Assembly: GCA_947491945.1 (NCBI GenBank)
Contig: CANLLN010000001.1
Span: 124,001 to 188,000, forward strand
Reading direction: 5' to 3'
From: an uncultured Carboxylicivirga sp.
GTDB lineage: Bacteria > Bacteroidota > Bacteroidia > Bacteroidales > Marinilabiliaceae
DNA length: 64,000 nt
Below are positions 54,735 to 64,000 of the stretch, in pieces. The notes below the pieces were generated by a model. It was not told where the DNA came from. It saw only the letters and a list, made by a program, of their open reading frames with translations, and ran no database searches. The translations under genes and the position numbers were made by a program. How positions within the stretch are numbered: position 1 is the first letter of the stretch; every line of letters begins with the position of its first letter.

Positions 54735-55610
54735 CTACTCCTGTGCTCTTTGTGCCAGGTAATTCCAGGCACGGCGTATTTGTATGGCTGCTTCTGATTG
54801 CGGTGCATAGTCAACAATGGTTTTTTGTGCCAGCATGGCTTCCCTTGCGACCCGACTAAATGGTATTTTGGCCAGTAGAGGAATGTTAGCTCTTTTCAGC
54901 CCTTGCTCTACTTCTTGCTCAACCATTTGATTAATGCCGGATTTATTGATAACAGCCGAAATGGGGATATTAAAATTACGGATGAGGCTAATGAGCCGCT
55001 GGGCATCGTGCCAGCCACTTTGCGTGGGTTCAATAACCAACAGTACTTGATGGGTGCCGGTGAGCGAAGCAATAACAGGGCAGCCAATGCCCGGTGGTCC
55101 GTCGCTTAGCAGGTAGCGTGCCTTCCTGTTTTTTGCTTCCTGTGCGGCTTTACGGCGGATAAAGCTTACCAGCTTGCCCGAGTTTTCTTCGCCGGGACCC
55201 ATCTGTGCATGCACAAAAGGACCATTGGCTGTATCAGACAGAAACCATTGGTTACCGCTGTTGGGCGTTGACGTAATGGCCTCTTGAGGGCATAAGCGTT
55301 CGCACAGGCGGCAGCCTTCGCAGCTAAAGGGGTTAATATGATAGCTTCCGTCCTTTAGCTCAATGGCTTTATAGCGGCAGTGCTCAAAGCAAAGTCCACA
55401 TTGCGAGCAATCTGAATCATTGATGTGAGCCGTCCATCCGCTGGTAAAAACGCCATTTTCTAACACTGTGGGTTGCAGCAGCAGAAACAGGTCGGCCGCA
55501 TCCACATCGTTATCGCAGATCACAGCACTGTCGGCTAGTGCTGTGAGTGCGGCTGTGATGGTGGTTTTGCCGGTGCCTCCCTTGCCGCTTAATATGGTTA
55601 TTTCATGCAT
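54735..55610 (-). CDS. MinD-like P-loop ATPase with inserted ferredoxin domain (Orp4-like)
   Basis: 291 aa from the ATG at 55610. A longer open frame exists but would overlap the upstream gene by about 250 bp; this start gives the correct N-terminus MHEITILSGKGGTGKTT and an 8-bp overlap. The P-loop is at about 8-16. Two 4Fe-4S motifs, CSQCGLCFEHC and CEGCRLCERLCP, lie at about 60-110, followed by LLSDGPPGIGCPVIASLTG. This is the COG1149 type found mainly in anaerobes. It forms a pair with the upstream paralogue and probably a heterodimer. ATP-driven electron or cluster transfer is inferred. Confidence 0.88.
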   Translation of the reverse strand: MHEITILSGKGGTGKTTITAALTALADSAVICDNDVDAADLFLLLQPTVLENGVFTSGWTAHINDSDCSQCGLCFEHCRYKAIELKDGSYHINPFSCEGCRLCERLCPQEAITSTPNSGNQWFLSDTANGPFVHAQMGPGEENSGKLVSFIRRKAAQEAKNRKARYLLSDGPPGIGCPVIASLTGTHQVLLVIEPTQSGWHDAQRLISLIRNFNIPISAVINKSGINQMVEQEVEQGLKRANIPLLAKIPFSRVAREAMLAQKTIVDYAPQSEAAIQIRRAWNYLAQRAQE

Positions 55611-56484
55611 ATTGCAATAGCTTACTTTGTAGATGGGTAATAATTGCTTGATAGGCTGTTGTAATTGTATCCGGAATGTCATCCAGCAGCGCTCCGCGGG
55701 CGTATTGATGAGCGTAGTTGCTTGAGAAAGGTATCTTTCCCAGTACTTCAATCTTTTCTGCTGCCAGGTAGTCGTCGAGCGCCTTGAAGTTGTCCTCGTA
55801 TTTGTTAATGATGACCCCAAAGGGTTGTTGAAGCTCGCGCATAAGGGCAACCATCAGCTTTAAATCGTGCAGGCCGAAGGGGCTTGGTTCGGTAACCAAA
55901 ATAGTGTAATCAGCTTGGGTTACGGTGGCTACCACCGGGCAGCTTGTTCCCGGAGGGGCGTCCAGCAGCTGTATGTCGGCATTTACGTGATGACTCTTAA
56001 GTAGCTCTTTAATGGCCAGCGTTTGCATGGGTGAGCCAATATTCAGTCGCCCTTCAACCAGCGAAGTATGCTCGCAGTTACCGTAGCAGCTCAGTTGTGC
56101 AATGGGATGCGCCTCTTCAATAATAGCCTCGGGAACGGGACAGGCGTAAGTACATGCGCCACAGGAGTGGCACAGGCTTTTGTTGACCTCGGCAAAGTTG
56201 GCTGTGGGAAGAACTACAATGGCGTTAAACTCGCAATATTCAACACATTGACGGCAGAAAGTGCATTGGGATGTGTCGATGTGTGGTATCATCTGATGAA
56301 TAGCTTCTTCGCTTTGTTTCTTGTAACCCTTTAAAAAAAGAGCATCATTGGGCTCTTCTACATCGCAGTCGATGAGTTGCACCGAGGCTGTTGCCTGTGT
56401 TTTTAAGTGATGAAAGAGGTTCAGTGAAACGGTGGTTTTGCCCGTGCCTCCTTTACCACTGGCGATAGCTATCTTTACTGACAT
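55603..56484 (-). CDS. MinD-like P-loop ATPase with inserted ferredoxin domain (Orp3-like)
   Basis: 293 aa. P-loop ASGKGGTGKTTVSLNLF at the N-terminus; two 4Fe-4S motifs CTFCRQCVEYC and CHSCGACTYACP at about 70-110; then LLDAPPGTSCPVVATV and VTEPSPFGLHDLKLM. It is a paralogue of the next gene (overlap 8 bp) and overlaps the upstream DUF4405 gene by 10 bp, so the three are translated together. In sulfate reducers two such proteins belong to the orange-protein complex. Confidence 0.88.
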   Translation of the reverse strand: MSVKIAIASGKGGTGKTTVSLNLFHHLKTQATASVQLIDCDVEEPNDALFLKGYKKQSEEAIHQMIPHIDTSQCTFCRQCVEYCEFNAIVVLPTANFAEVNKSLCHSCGACTYACPVPEAIIEEAHPIAQLSCYGNCEHTSLVEGRLNIGSPMQTLAIKELLKSHHVNADIQLLDAPPGTSCPVVATVTQADYTILVTEPSPFGLHDLKLMVALMRELQQPFGVIINKYEDNFKALDDYLAAEKIEVLGKIPFSSNYAHQYARGALLDDIPDTITTAYQAIITHLQSKLLQYA

Positions 56485-57137
56485 TCTTCATGATACTGGT
56501 TGATGATATTTCTGATTTCTGACATCTGAAAACCATATTGTTTGCGTAGTTGTCCCAGTTGCGCCTCACCGTTAACATGCTTAGGTAGTTGTAAATGCTG
56601 CTGCAGATAGGGCAGAGGTACTTTGTAGGTGTCTACCACTTCCTGAAGCCTTAGTTTACCGTTAATGACTGTTGTTTGTTTAAGATCTGCCTGTATAGCA
56701 TGCTTTGTAACGGGTGCCTGGGGATGCTGATGGCTTGTATGTTTGCTATTTTCTACTGGTCTTGTTATGTCGCTTGGTTTTACAAAAAACGGAATAATCA
56801 ATAATGAAAGACAAATAAATACGAAGCACCATGATATAAGTGATTTAGCACTTGAGGAATTAACCATTCTACTGAAAATGGTTTTAATGAAGCCCCAGTG
56901 TAGCACAATATGAACCACCAGAAGGGCTATCATCACCAGGCTGATATAAAAATGAATATCGCCCCACTGGTGCCGGTCCATACCCAGCCATTGCAGATTT
57001 TTACCTGCGCCCGCTTGTGCCCACCGATCCTGCCCCGAGGGCAGGGTGTATTTTATTAAAAGCCCAATGCCACTTATTGCACAGAGGCAAAATAATAGCA
57101 AGGCATCGATAATGAAATTGATGCTTGACTTCTTCAT
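56475..57137 (-). CDS. DUF4405-type cytochrome-b-like membrane protein with a C-terminal helical domain
   Basis: 220 aa. Three clear TM helices (about 8-28, 60-82, 102-120), with His residues at DRHQWGDIHFYIS and VVHIVLHWGF placed like heme ligands of DUF4405/NapH-like cytochromes. A His/Pro-rich linker follows (about 125-150). The C-terminal about 65 residues (LRLQEVVDTYKVPLPYLQQH and LGQLRKQYGFQMSEIRNII) form a soluble helical unit that I have seen fused to cytochrome-b and 4Fe-4S proteins. It may link the quinone pool to the ATPases downstream. Heme binding is inferred. Confidence 0.75.
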   Translation of the reverse strand: MKKSSINFIIDALLLFCLCAISGIGLLIKYTLPSGQDRWAQAGAGKNLQWLGMDRHQWGDIHFYISLVMIALLVVHIVLHWGFIKTIFSRMVNSSSAKSLISWCFVFICLSLLIIPFFVKPSDITRPVENSKHTSHQHPQAPVTKHAIQADLKQTTVINGKLRLQEVVDTYKVPLPYLQQHLQLPKHVNGEAQLGQLRKQYGFQMSEIRNIINQYHEECQ

Positions 57138-57163
57138 CGGTTATCTGTAGTTAATAAATAAAA

Positions 57164-57218
57164 GGCAGAGGATGACTTACAATTGTGAGAAATAGATGAT
57201 TCTGAGTCACCCTCTGTC
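57164..57218. repeat. 14-bp imperfect inverted repeat inside the orp-like cluster
   Basis: GGCAGAGGATGACT (57164-57177) pairs with AGTCACCCTCTGTC (57205-57218) over a 27-nt loop; the two mismatches can form G-U pairs. It lies in the only sizeable gap (119 bp) of the operon. It could be a processing site or a partial terminator that sets the ratio of upstream to downstream genes. Confidence 0.45.
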
Positions 57219-57256
57219 ACCACTCATTTTGCTTATTTGTGAGTTTGCTGAAACAC

Positions 57257-57439
57257 TTACTCGTTTCCGGATCTGAATTTGAATCCGAAGCCCCATTTAC
57301 GGCGACCTCTTCCTCGTCCCATGCCCGCCTCTGATTGAGAAGGTGCATCTTTACTGTTTTTTGAAGTACGGCATTTGCCTCTACCTCTTCCGGTACCGGG
57401 ACCTTGTCCCGATGGTCCGCTTGCGTCGAATCTTGGCAT
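57257..57439 (-). CDS. Small Gly/Arg-rich protein (DUF5320-like)
   Basis: 60 aa. MPRFDASGPSGQGPGTGRGR followed by a Ser/Lys-rich stretch and GMGRGRGRRKWGFGFKF. MP.FD..GP.G.GP.TGRG.G.C is the usual opening of the small proteins that accompany NifX/MTH1175-like genes in anaerobes. One Cys is present (GRGKCR). Located 12 bp after the NifX-like gene. Function unknown. Confidence 0.72.
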   Translation of the reverse strand: MPRFDASGPSGQGPGTGRGRGKCRTSKNSKDAPSQSEAGMGRGRGRRKWGFGFKFRSGNE

Positions 57440-57451
57440 AATAAACCGGTT

Positions 57452-57769
57452 TTAAACGGATAATTTATCGATGATTACTCCCACGGTACTGTTGGCATCA
57501 TCCAGCATCACCATCTGAATCTTAAATTGATTAAGCAAATCTTTTGCTTTGGGTCCGAAGTCACCGGAGATAATTCGTTTCACCCCCAGCTCAATCATCT
57601 TCTCGGCTGCCTTTGTGCCGGCACCGCCTTGTGCATCGCACTGTTCGTTGGCAATAAACTGCGTACTGCCATTGCTTGTGTCATAAACGCAAAAATAGGC
57701 AGCGCGACCAAAGCGCAGGTCAAATTTTGCATCGGTGCTGTCTCCGCTTGATGTGATAGCAATCTTCAT
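57452..57769 (-). CDS. NifX/NifB C-terminal-like (orange protein, COG1433) protein
   Basis: 105 aa, a single dinitrogenase-iron-molybdenum-cofactor-type domain: MKIAITSSGDSTDAKFDLRF, GRAAYFCVYD, QGGAGTKAAEKMIELGVKRI and SGDFGPKA. Length and fold fit the orange protein of Desulfovibrio, which carries a Mo/Cu-sulfide cluster, and archaeal MTH1175-like proteins. No nifHDK or molybdenum cofactor genes are in the window. Metal-cluster binding is inferred. It is 11 bp downstream of the DUF134 gene. Confidence 0.88.
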   Translation of the reverse strand: MKIAITSSGDSTDAKFDLRFGRAAYFCVYDTSNGSTQFIANEQCDAQGGAGTKAAEKMIELGVKRIISGDFGPKAKDLLNQFKIQMVMLDDANSTVGVIIDKLSV

Positions 57770-57780
57770 AATATCTCGTG

Positions 57781-58188
57781 TTATTTCATTTTTTTAATGA
57801 TGGGTTCAATGGCATCTGACTTACAGATGGGACAGTCTTTACTGTTGTCATCGGGCAGGTTAAAGCGCGCGTGACAGGCATTGCATACATACCAGTCATC
57901 ATCGAGGTGTGCGTTGCCAAACACTGTTTTGAACTCACAGGATTCAACCAGTGATTTAGCAATTTTTTGACGGGCACTTTCGTAAATGCGGGCAAAGGTA
58001 GCCCGAGAAATTCCCATTAGCTTACAGGCCTCTTCCTGGTTCATATTATCATAATCGGCTAGTTTTATGGCTTCATATTCTTCGTAATTTAGTTCGACTA
58101 CCCGATTGTTCTTGATATGGCCATAAGGTCTAAATCCTTTGAACCCCGGCGGGGCTACTATTTTTCGTAAACGTCTTCGTCGTGGCAT
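57781..58188 (-). CDS. DUF134 (UPF0251) DNA-binding regulator with a C-terminal zinc ribbon
   Basis: 135 aa. N-terminal basic MPRRRRLRKIVAPPGFKGFRP, then a sigma-region-4-like HTH (YEAIKLADYDNMNQEEACKLMGISRATFARI, seen as the parts LADYDNMNQEEACK and MGISRATFARIYESAR, about 37-75). A C-terminal zinc ribbon-like segment follows, CNACHARF and CPICKSD (about 102-127). DUF134 proteins are usually encoded next to NifX-like genes and are thought to regulate them. First gene of the operon; it is immediately preceded by two perfect palindromes that are good candidates for its own operator. Confidence 0.87.
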   Translation of the reverse strand: MPRRRRLRKIVAPPGFKGFRPYGHIKNNRVVELNYEEYEAIKLADYDNMNQEEACKLMGISRATFARIYESARQKIAKSLVESCEFKTVFGNAHLDDDWYVCNACHARFNLPDDNSKDCPICKSDAIEPIIKKMK

Positions 58189-58213
58189 AATTGAATATTG
58201 ATGCTACAAATAT

Positions 58214-58262
58214 AATGAGAATATTCTCATATAGCAAGGTTTCAAATGAGAATATTCTCATT
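58214..58262. promoter_or_regulatory. Two identical 16-bp palindromes: probable operator pair
   Basis: ATGAGAATATTCTCAT occurs twice, at 58215-58230 and 58246-58261, centre to centre 31 bp or about three helical turns. Both copies are perfect palindromes on the same DNA face, 27 bp and more before the DUF134 start codon. The distance and symmetry fit cooperative binding of two dimers, most simply by the DUF134 protein or by a redox/metal regulator. Confidence 0.82.
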
Positions 58263-60687
<2,425 letters not shown>

Positions 60688-60737
60688 ATCTGCTAGTCCC
60701 AACTTTGTTTGTAGTTGGGTCTTCCCAATTGATTGTG

Positions 60738-60770
60738 AACCTTCTTTGCTGCGGCGAGGAAGGTTTTCTT
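60738..60770 (+). terminator. Terminator between GH97 and the DUF2007 gene
   Basis: AACCTTC/GAAGGTT (60738-60744 with 60759-60765) followed by a T-rich tail. A second hairpin CCCAACT/AGTTGGG (60698-60704 with 60713-60719) lies just before it. Confidence 0.65.
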
Positions 60771-60807
60771 ATATTGCATCAGTCAAACTAAATTTTAAAA
60801 ATGAACT

Positions 60808-61029
60808 ATGGAAAAGGATAGCAAATTAACTACTGTATTTGAGGGGTCACCCATGGAAGCGGCGATGCTCTGTGAGGTGTTGATTGATCAGGGCATTGAA
60901 GCCACGCAAAGTAACGCATTAATGGGATCCATTGCCCCACACATTGTGCCGGATGTTAAGGTAATGGTGTTGGAGAAAGATAAGGAAAAGGCCCTGCTAT
61001 GGGTTGAAGAATTTAAAAAGAGTAAATGA
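60808..61029 (+). CDS. DUF2007 domain small protein
   Basis: 73 aa. The pattern TTVFEGSPMEAAMLCEVLIDQGIEA, seen in parts as FEGSPMEAAML and EVLIDQGIEA, and the end VMVLEKDKEKALLWVEEF match the DUF2007 family (putative signal-transducing protein; regulatory PII-like fold). Small, cytoplasmic, no partner gene. Function is unknown. Confidence 0.8.
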   Translation: MEKDSKLTTVFEGSPMEAAMLCEVLIDQGIEATQSNALMGSIAPHIVPDVKVMVLEKDKEKALLWVEEFKKSK

Positions 61030-61090
61030 GGTAAATGTCTTCGCTCTTATAATGTTTTTTTCCTTGATTGACATTAGGCTGCTGGGGTAT

Positions 61091-61119
61091 AAAAAAGCCC
61101 GCATCGATGTGATGCGGGC
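61091..61119 (-). terminator. Terminator of the thiamine-type TonB receptor gene
   Basis: GCCCGCATC (61097-61105) pairs perfectly with GATGCGGGC (61111-61119). A plus-strand A-run at 61091-61096 gives a U-run in minus-strand RNA. Confidence 0.87.
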
Positions 61120-61142
61120 AAGGAGTATATAGCTTTTTTTGT

Positions 61143-63611
61143 TTAGAATCGCATTCCCAGGCGCAGCATAAAGTTGGTACCTGCCTGTGTAAAGTAACCA
61201 TCCAGTACATCGTGTTCCCCGGCGTAGTAATAGCGGTACACCCAGGCGTTAGACTCGTACTCGGCATTGAATAGGTTGTTTACTTTAAGTCCCAGGTTAA
61301 AGTTGCCCACCGATGAAATGGTGAAGTCATAGTTCACCAGCAGGTCATTCACAAACCAGGCATCCAGTTTCCGCTCATCGTTGGAGGTGTTGTCGATGTA
61401 TTGTTCACCCACATATTTGCTCATGAGTGATAGCGTAAGGTCTTTGGCCGGCATCCAGCTGATGTTACTCGCTGCTGTTATGCTTGGCGAAAAGGCAATG
61501 TCTGTCTTACCCAGCTCATTAACAATCTGCAGTTGATTATCTGGTCCCGCAGGCAGATCCCAGTCGAAAGACCAGTTGTCTACATATTCGGTGAAGTTCT
61601 TAATCTTGTTAAGCGAAAAAGCGGCATTGAGTGTCCAGCTGAGCTTGGGTAGTAACTTAAAGCCTCCTTCGGCTTCGATACCGGCACGGTAACTCTCCGG
61701 TACATTTGTCATAATGGCAGCACCCACATTATTGATTTCACCCGTTAGCACCAGCTGATCTTTGTATTGCATGTAATAGCCATTCAGCGCTAAATAGGCT
61801 TTCTCGCGCATGTATTCATAGCCCAGCTCCCAGTCGTACAGTGTTTCATGTTCAGGCATTTGATTGGCCGGGGCATCTCTGAAGTCGCTGCGCGAGGGTT
61901 CACGCTGTGCCATGGCAAAAGAGGCAAAAAGACGTTGGTGTTGGTTAATCTGAAAATTAACCCCTGCCTTGGGATTCACAAAGTTAAACGAATGGCTTTG
62001 CGCTAAGTCGGCATTGTCATCGTGGGTGCCACTCATGGTATAATCAATATGGCGGTACTGCACATCGCCATAGAGCCAAATATTATCCATAACAGCGTAG
62101 CTTGCTTTTACATAGCTGTTAAAATCCTTCTTGGTTCCGTTGTTAAAATACCACTGATGGTTATGGGGGATGCCGGCATTGTGCTCGCTCCAGATGATGT
62201 TACCATAATGATCGCCGTCGTAGTGGTTATAGGCACCGCCAATAATTAATTCAAGGCGGTCGTTGCTGTAAATGCCTGAAGCCGTGGCACCGTAGAAATC
62301 ATTATCCAGCCATTTGCGCTGTATCATATCCGATTTACGCACCGTATCGTTACCTTCGTAAACAATGTAATCGAAGTTCAGATTATAGTCTTCAAATTTA
62401 CGGCCGTCTTTAAACGACTCGTAGTGTCCCTTGCCCCTTGTGTAGTGCAGGGCGGCTGTCACGTCCCAGTGCTCGCCGGCCTCGTGAGCGAAGTGCAGCT
62501 GGTAATGATCCTGCTGATAATTATCGGTTTGATTCTCGTACAGGTATTTATTAAAAGTACGGGCATCTGAATTATACAGGTTCTCGGCTTCGGCATCGGT
62601 CCAGCCATCCATCATTACCAGTTTTTCCATGCCGGCACGGTCGTTTTCCAGCTTTACCTTGGGCACGCCGTTCCAGGCCTGATAGGTCTTTTCCTTACCC
62701 GAGAAGGTGATGAATTTAAGGGTGGTTTTCTCGCCATAGTAACCGCCCGAGAAATAATAGGATTTCAGGTCGGCTGTGGCACGATCGATAAAGCCATCGG
62801 ACTTGATGCGCGAGAGGCGCAAATCGAAGGCAATGTTGTTTTTCAGCAGGCCGGTTGATACGGCCACCGAGTTCTTCATGCTGTTAAATGAACCATAGCT
62901 GTTATCCACAAAAGCCATGGTCTCAGCCGCTGAGTTCAGAGTATTCAGGTTCACCGAGGCGCCAAAGGAAGCAGCACCGTTGGTAGATGTACCCACGCCG
63001 CGCTGCACTTGTAGCTTATCCACCGAAGCGGCAAAGTCGGGCATGTTCACCCAGAATAAGCCTTGCGACTCGGCGTCGTTCATGGGTATGCCGTTCACCG
63101 TAATATTGATGCGGGTGATGTCGGTACCACGGATGCGAAGTCCTGTGTAACCCACGCCGGCACCTGCATCAGAGGTGGTTACCACGCCCGGCATCTGATT
63201 GAGCAGGAAGGGAAGATCCTGGCCAAAATTTTGTTCCTGAATGGCTTCCGAGTCCATCTCGGAGGTAGCCACCGGCGCATTTTTATTGGCTCGGATGGCG
63301 GATACGATTACCTCGTCGGTCAGTACCGCAGCGGGTATGAGGGTGGCATTCAGGGTGCTACCCTCGGCCTTCAGTGTGCTTGTTTGATAGCCCACATAGG
63401 AGAAAACCAACTTGGGCGATGCTTCTTTTGTTACAATGTTGTAATTGCCGTTTTCATCGGTAACGGTACCTTTGTAAGAGTTGTGAATGATCACGTTAAC
63501 ACCCATCAGGGCTTCGCCGTTTTCATCGCTTACACGACCGTTGATTGTCGTTTGTGCCAATGCGCCCAATGTTAACATGGCGCTCAGCATAAATGCATAA
63601 AACCTCTTCAT
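61143..63611 (-). CDS. TonB-dependent receptor with carboxypeptidase-D-like domain, probably for thiamine or a precursor
   Basis: 822 aa. Signal peptide MKRFYAFMLSAMLTLGALAQ, then a carboxypeptidase regulatory-like domain (TTINGRVSDENGEALMGVNV to about 110), the plug (about 115-220; VDKLQVQRGVGTSTNGAASF) and a long barrel ending NFMLRLGMRF. There is no SusD gene. The 5' leader carries a TPP riboswitch ending about 60 nt before the ATG, so the cargo is probably thiamine, its phosphate or a pyrimidine/thiazole moiety. This corresponds to the thiamine-regulated outer-membrane receptors described for the phylum by comparative genomics. Substrate is inferred from the riboswitch. Confidence 0.92.
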   Translation of the reverse strand: MKRFYAFMLSAMLTLGALAQTTINGRVSDENGEALMGVNVIIHNSYKGTVTDENGNYNIVTKEASPKLVFSYVGYQTSTLKAEGSTLNATLIPAAVLTDEVIVSAIRANKNAPVATSEMDSEAIQEQNFGQDLPFLLNQMPGVVTTSDAGAGVGYTGLRIRGTDITRINITVNGIPMNDAESQGLFWVNMPDFAASVDKLQVQRGVGTSTNGAASFGASVNLNTLNSAAETMAFVDNSYGSFNSMKNSVAVSTGLLKNNIAFDLRLSRIKSDGFIDRATADLKSYYFSGGYYGEKTTLKFITFSGKEKTYQAWNGVPKVKLENDRAGMEKLVMMDGWTDAEAENLYNSDARTFNKYLYENQTDNYQQDHYQLHFAHEAGEHWDVTAALHYTRGKGHYESFKDGRKFEDYNLNFDYIVYEGNDTVRKSDMIQRKWLDNDFYGATASGIYSNDRLELIIGGAYNHYDGDHYGNIIWSEHNAGIPHNHQWYFNNGTKKDFNSYVKASYAVMDNIWLYGDVQYRHIDYTMSGTHDDNADLAQSHSFNFVNPKAGVNFQINQHQRLFASFAMAQREPSRSDFRDAPANQMPEHETLYDWELGYEYMREKAYLALNGYYMQYKDQLVLTGEINNVGAAIMTNVPESYRAGIEAEGGFKLLPKLSWTLNAAFSLNKIKNFTEYVDNWSFDWDLPAGPDNQLQIVNELGKTDIAFSPSITAASNISWMPAKDLTLSLMSKYVGEQYIDNTSNDERKLDAWFVNDLLVNYDFTISSVGNFNLGLKVNNLFNAEYESNAWVYRYYYAGEHDVLDGYFTQAGTNFMLRLGMRF

Positions 63612-63670
63612 TTTTAAATCGCAGTTTAAGTAAATAACAAATACCGCAATGAGGATGTCATAGGAGATAA

Positions 63671-63745
63671 CACTGTTCCCTTGCCAGCATTACCTGGCCA
63701 GGTTCGAAGGGTATAATCTCAGCCCGTAAGGGGCACCCCATTGGA
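63671..63745 (-). ncRNA. TPP (THI-box) riboswitch
   Basis: On the minus strand, read 5' to 3': GGGGTGCCCC, then GGGCTGAGA (the conserved CUGAGA of the pyrimidine helix), then ACCC, GAACCTGG, CCAGGTAATGC and GGCAAGGGAA. These are the conserved elements of the TPP aptamer. It precedes the TonB receptor gene by 60 nt. No clear terminator hairpin lies between aptamer and ATG, so control of translation start is more likely than attenuation. Confidence 0.93.
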
Positions 63746-63918
63746 ATAGGCCGCAAACATAGATACTTAACAGCAATTATCAAAGAGTATTGATATCTTA
63801 TTGTCTTTTTTTGATGGAAGTCATGTGTTTTATGGCTTGTCTGAATCAGAATAAGTTGTATTGTAAGTGTCTGGTTATTATTGTGATGAATTTATTGTAA
63901 TGCGTATTGCTGAATGGT
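63746..63918. other. AT-rich region upstream of the TPP riboswitch
   Basis: About 170 bp that must contain the promoter of the receptor transcript (minus strand). No other element is recognised. Confidence 0.4.
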
Positions 63919-64000
63919 TTAAAAAAGTTTACCCCAGTTGGCCGAGCTACATCTGCCTATTTTTTCAAGTAGTTCCAGCGTTAGTGCGCCCGGCTGTTCA
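63919..64000 (-). CDS. Possible C-terminal end of a gene entering from the right edge
   Basis: A minus-strand frame is open from the edge to a TAA at 63921-63919 and encodes 26 residues (ending RCSSANWGKLF). Composition is protein-like, but a plus-strand frame from an ATG at 63900 is also open to the edge. Too little is visible to decide; no family can be named. Confidence 0.3.
   Translation of the reverse strand, partial: EQPGALTLELLEKIGRCSSANWGKLF

Noticed and set aside
53964-58188. Nitrogen-fixation locus
   Set aside because: Only a NifX-like domain is present; there are no nifHDK, nifE/N or nifB radical SAM genes.
63900-64000. Plus-strand start of a gene at the right edge
   Set aside because: Only 33 codons visible, no ribosome-binding site, and the minus-strand frame over the same bases looks at least as good.

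Overview
The window looks like chromosomal DNA of a strictly or mainly anaerobic member of the Bacteroidota, plausibly a Marinilabiliales-type polysaccharide degrader; the rank below phylum is inference. Signs of the phylum are TonB-dependent receptors, GH97/GH20/GH29/GH13 glycosidases with lipobox or Sec signals, DUF4251 and DUF4136 proteins, an outer-membrane receptor behind a TPP riboswitch, and TAnnTTTG boxes 19-33 nt before several start codons, as expected for the Bacteroidota primary sigma factor. Signs of anaerobic life are MinD-like ATPases with inserted ferredoxin domains, a NifX/orange-protein-like domain and a cytochrome-b-like membrane protein.

Layout. 1-475: 5' part of a PLP-dependent cysteine synthase (minus). 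721-3183: minus-strand operon of an ECF sigma factor, a one-TM putative anti-sigma protein and two CpxP/Spy-like periplasmic proteins, arranged like a metal-responsive Cnr-type system. 3270-5682: secreted endonuclease/phosphatase-like protein and a beta-helix lipoprotein. 5939-8322: AI-2E-type permease and an N-acetylhexosamine-1-kinase-like kinase. 8444-20020: TonB receptor, radical SAM protein, acyl-ACP thioesterase, GH13 amylase and several small envelope genes. 20178-29786: M3 peptidase, an AT-rich acyltransferase that may be foreign, a cyclase-like/HD fusion, miaA, recQ and guaB. 30010-37330: M1 peptidase, DUF4136 lipoprotein, hflK-hflC, NhaC-type antiporter and a DoxX protein. 37585-37786: tRNA-Gly and tRNA-Thr. 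38553-43649: GH20, CBM9-like and GH29 operon for fucose/HexNAc-containing glycans. 44297-46428: serB and tcdA. 46581-53745: M16 peptidase, a second GH29 with a discoidin-like module, a patatin and a hypothetical protein.

53845-58262 is the most interesting region. It is a seven-gene minus-strand locus: DUF134 regulator, NifX-like protein, Gly/Arg-rich small protein, DUF4405 membrane protein, two ferredoxin-MinD ATPases and an Mrp ATPase. It resembles the anaerobe-specific orange-protein (ORP) systems of sulfate reducers but carries a DUF134 regulator and a cytochrome-b-like subunit. Two identical 16-bp perfect palindromes lie just upstream of the regulator gene, and the mrp reading frame is broken near its 3' end by a one-base shift that creates a TAATG stop/start overlap.

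The right end holds a GH97 alpha-glucosidase with a LacI-type operator upstream, a DUF2007 protein, and a thiamine-type TonB receptor under a TPP riboswitch. Dispersed palindromic repeats occupy several intergenic gaps. Two families recur at distant sites with the same architecture, and one shows a compensatory base change in its stem.
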